Of a DNA stretch of 8,629 bases, positions 7,287-8,629 are shown one piece after another. Within the stretch, counting starts at the first letter, position 1; every line of letters starts with the position of its first letter. Source of the DNA: Casp-actino8 sp041159745 (GTDB lineage: Bacteria; Actinomycetota; Acidimicrobiia; Acidimicrobiales; Ilumatobacteraceae); assembly GCA_041159745.1 (NCBI GenBank), contig JBEAXP010000147.1, forward strand, positions 1-8,629, read 5' to 3'. The notes beneath the pieces are model-generated. The model saw nothing but the letters and a program-made list of their open reading frames with translations. It ran no database searches and was not told where the DNA came from. The position numbers and the translations under genes are program-made.

Positions 7287-8287
7287 CCGATGGCCTCTCG
7301 AATCCGGAACTTCTCGCTCACGGCATCACCGAGAAGGTTGATGGCGAGCACGGTCAGGAAGAGCACGATGGATGGCATGATCGAGATCCACCAGGCGGTC
7401 TCCAACTTCGCCTGCCCGCCGAAGATCATGGCTCCCCAGGTGGGCGTGGGTGCGCTCACCGACAGGCCGAGGTAGGCCAGGGCTCCTTCGGCGACGATCA
7501 GGATGGCCATGCCGGTGATGGCGAAGGTGACCATGGCCGGAAAGACGTTGGGCAGGATCTCGCGCACGATGATGCGCCCGTTCTTGGCCCCGAGGCTGCG
7601 GGCGGCCAGGACGAACTCGCGCTGGGCGTACACGATCGTGTTGGCGCGGACCAGGCGGGCGATGGGGGGAATCGACAGGATCACGAGCGCGATGATGATC
7701 GGGATGATCGATCGGGACTTGGCCTCCGTGGTCGTGCCGCTGTCGAAGAACCCGACGATGAAGATGGCCAGCAGCAAAGCGGGGAAGGCGAGGAAGATGT
7801 TCATGATCGTGTCGATCACCTTGTCGACCCGTTTGCCCACGTAGCCCGCGACGAGGCCGAGAGCACCGCCGATGAGGATGCCGAAGATGATCGACATCGC
7901 GCCGATGAGCAGTGAGTTGCGAGCGCCGAACATCGTGCGGCTGAAGATGTCGAAACCGTTGGTGTCGGTTCCGAAGAACCCGGCCCGCTCAGGGGCGTCG
8001 CCGACCACCGGACGAGTGGTTTCGGAGAAGAAGGCCCACGTGGGTGGACGTTCCGAGAGGAGAGGGTTGGTGTCGACGTGGGTGCTGCACAGATCCTCGT
8101 TGGCGAACTGGTCGCACGAATGCTTGACGTACGGCAGGAACGAGGCGCCCACGGCGGACACGACGATGAAGATCAGCCACAGCGCCGAGATCCACTTGGT
8201 GACGAGGCCGCGGCGGCGGAACTTGGGAGGCGCCGGCTCCTCGTGGGGAAGCGAGACGGCGGTGGGATCGCTGGCGGTGTCGGTCAT
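7283..8287 (-). CDS. DppC/OppC-like peptide ABC transporter permease
   Basis: Inner-membrane permease, 334 residues, one of the two channel subunits of the importer. Seen: a polar cytoplasmic tail with FRRR before the first helix (about 32-52), a long outside loop (about 53-120), the family motif FFGTDTNGFD (104-113; most DppC-type proteins have Arg where Phe112 stands), then helices at about 124-149, 160-182, 193-212, 252-275 and 300-320. The EAA-type coupling loop that contacts the ATPases runs about 223-248 (REFVLAARSLGAKNG). The first outside loop holds Cys58 and Cys67, which could form a disulphide. ATG at 8287 has AGGAGG five bases ahead, and that site overlaps the TAG stop of the DppB-like gene. 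The 3' end overlaps the DppD-like start by four bases. Confidence 0.93.
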   Translation of the reverse strand: MTDTASDPTAVSLPHEEPAPPKFRRRGLVTKWISALWLIFIVVSAVGASFLPYVKHSCDQFANEDLCSTHVDTNPLLSERPPTWAFFSETTRPVVGDAPERAGFFGTDTNGFDIFSRTMFGARNSLLIGAMSIIFGILIGGALGLVAGYVGKRVDKVIDTIMNIFLAFPALLLAIFIVGFFDSGTTTEAKSRSIIPIIIALVILSIPPIARLVRANTIVYAQREFVLAARSLGAKNGRIIVREILPNVFPAMVTFAITGMAILIVAEGALAYLGLSVSAPTPTWGAMIFGGQAKLETAWWISIMPSIVLFLTVLAINLLGDAVSEKFRIREAIG

Positions 8288-8292
8288 GGCGG

Positions 8293-8298
8293 CCTCCT
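8293..8298 (-). promoter_or_regulatory. Shine-Dalgarno AGGAGG for the DppC-like gene
   Basis: AGGAGG five bases before ATG at 8287. It overlaps the TAG stop of the DppB-like gene (TAGGAGG), so a ribosome finishing dppB ends on the site that starts dppC. It confirms the dppC start. Confidence 0.8.
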
Positions 8299-8629
8299 AT
8301 CCCATCCGTCCGGCGCGGACGCGCGGATCGAGGAACCCGTAGAGGATGTCGACGAGGAAGTTGATGAGGACGTAGACGAGAGCAAGAACGACCACGGTGA
8401 TCTGCACCAGACGGAACTCGGAGGCGAAAATGCCGAGCACCGTTCGGCGCCCGAGTCCGTTGAGGTTGAAAGCGGTCTCGACCACCACCGATCCGCCCAC
8501 CAGCGCGCCGACGTTGACGGCGGCGGCGGTGACGAGCGAGAACAGCGATGGGCGCAGTGCGTGGCCGAAGAGGATGCGCGGTGTGCTCACGCCCTTGGCG
8601 CGCGCGGTCGTGATGAAGTCCGACTGCAG
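8297..8629 (-). CDS. DppB/OppB-like peptide ABC transporter permease, N-terminus cut by window edge
   Basis: C-terminal 110 residues of the partner permease; the frame enters at the right edge and stops with TAG at 8299-8297. Seen: the start of the visible part is the EAA-type ATPase-contact loop (DFITTARAKGVS, then RILFGHALRPSL), followed by a hydrophobic segment, ETAFNLNGLGR, where DppB-type proteins have a conserved phenylalanine-glycine-leucine-rich motif, another hydrophobic segment and the end FLDPRVR, typical of the family. An internal GTG at 8590 is not the start, because the EAA loop continues upstream of it in frame. It is the first visible gene of the importer operon; promoter and any substrate-binding protein must lie to the right of the window. 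Confidence 0.92.
   Translation of the reverse strand: MQSDFITTARAKGVSTPRILFGHALRPSLFSLVTAAAVNVGALVGGSVVVETAFNLNGLGRRTVLGIFASEFRLVQITVVVLALVYVLINFLVDILYGFLDPRVRAGRMG

Noticed and set aside
8588..8590. GTG at 8590 as the start of a 97-residue small membrane protein
   Set aside because: The frame is open upstream to the edge and encodes the first half of the permease EAA loop, so this is the interior of a truncated DppB-like gene.

Overview
The window looks like ordinary chromosomal DNA from a high-GC actinobacterium. The reasons are the strong G/C bias at third codon positions, the tightly overlapping genes, and an AftD-type arabinofuranosyltransferase, a family characteristic of Actinobacteria. 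A member of the Acidimicrobiia-like lineages would fit, but that is an impression from overall style and nothing in the window fixes the genus. Coding density is close to complete. The only real gap is 77 bases between two divergent genes. I see no tRNA, rRNA, CRISPR array, insertion sequence or phage gene.

Left half, minus strand (1-4335): two genes for polytopic GT-C glycosyltransferases. A PIG-V-like (mannosyltransferase-type) protein of 407 residues is followed, with a TTGA start/stop overlap, by a very large AftD-like arabinofuranosyltransferase that begins with TTG at 3115 and runs off the left edge after 1038 codons with no stop. The AftD-like protein has an N-terminal membrane part and a long soluble part containing two stretches that resemble carbohydrate-binding (F5/8 or discoidin-like) modules. 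Together they suggest assembly of an arabinose- and perhaps mannose-containing envelope glycan from polyprenyl-phosphate sugars on the outer face of the membrane.

Middle, plus strand (4413-5219): a single crotonase-fold gene annotated as enoyl-CoA hydratase/isomerase family. By eye it lacks both glutamates that catalyse hydration in classical enoyl-CoA hydratase, so its reaction is uncertain. It is divergent from the glycosyltransferase pair, and its 3' end overlaps the next gene convergently by 14 bases.

Right half, minus strand (5206-8629): the distal part of a Dpp/Opp-type peptide (or related solute) ABC importer operon. In transcription order it contains the end of the DppB-like permease, the DppC-like permease, a DppD/OppD-like ATPase and a DppF/OppF-like ATPase. 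Junctions are 9 bases apart, ATGA overlap and TGATG overlap, each with a good Shine-Dalgarno sequence. The promoter, most of dppB and any substrate-binding protein lie beyond the right edge.

I find no convincing new system here. The points worth a second look are the AftD/PIG-V pair, the glutamate-less crotonase, the cysteine pair in the extracytoplasmic loop of the DppC-like permease, and the matching four-cysteine motifs in both ATPases.
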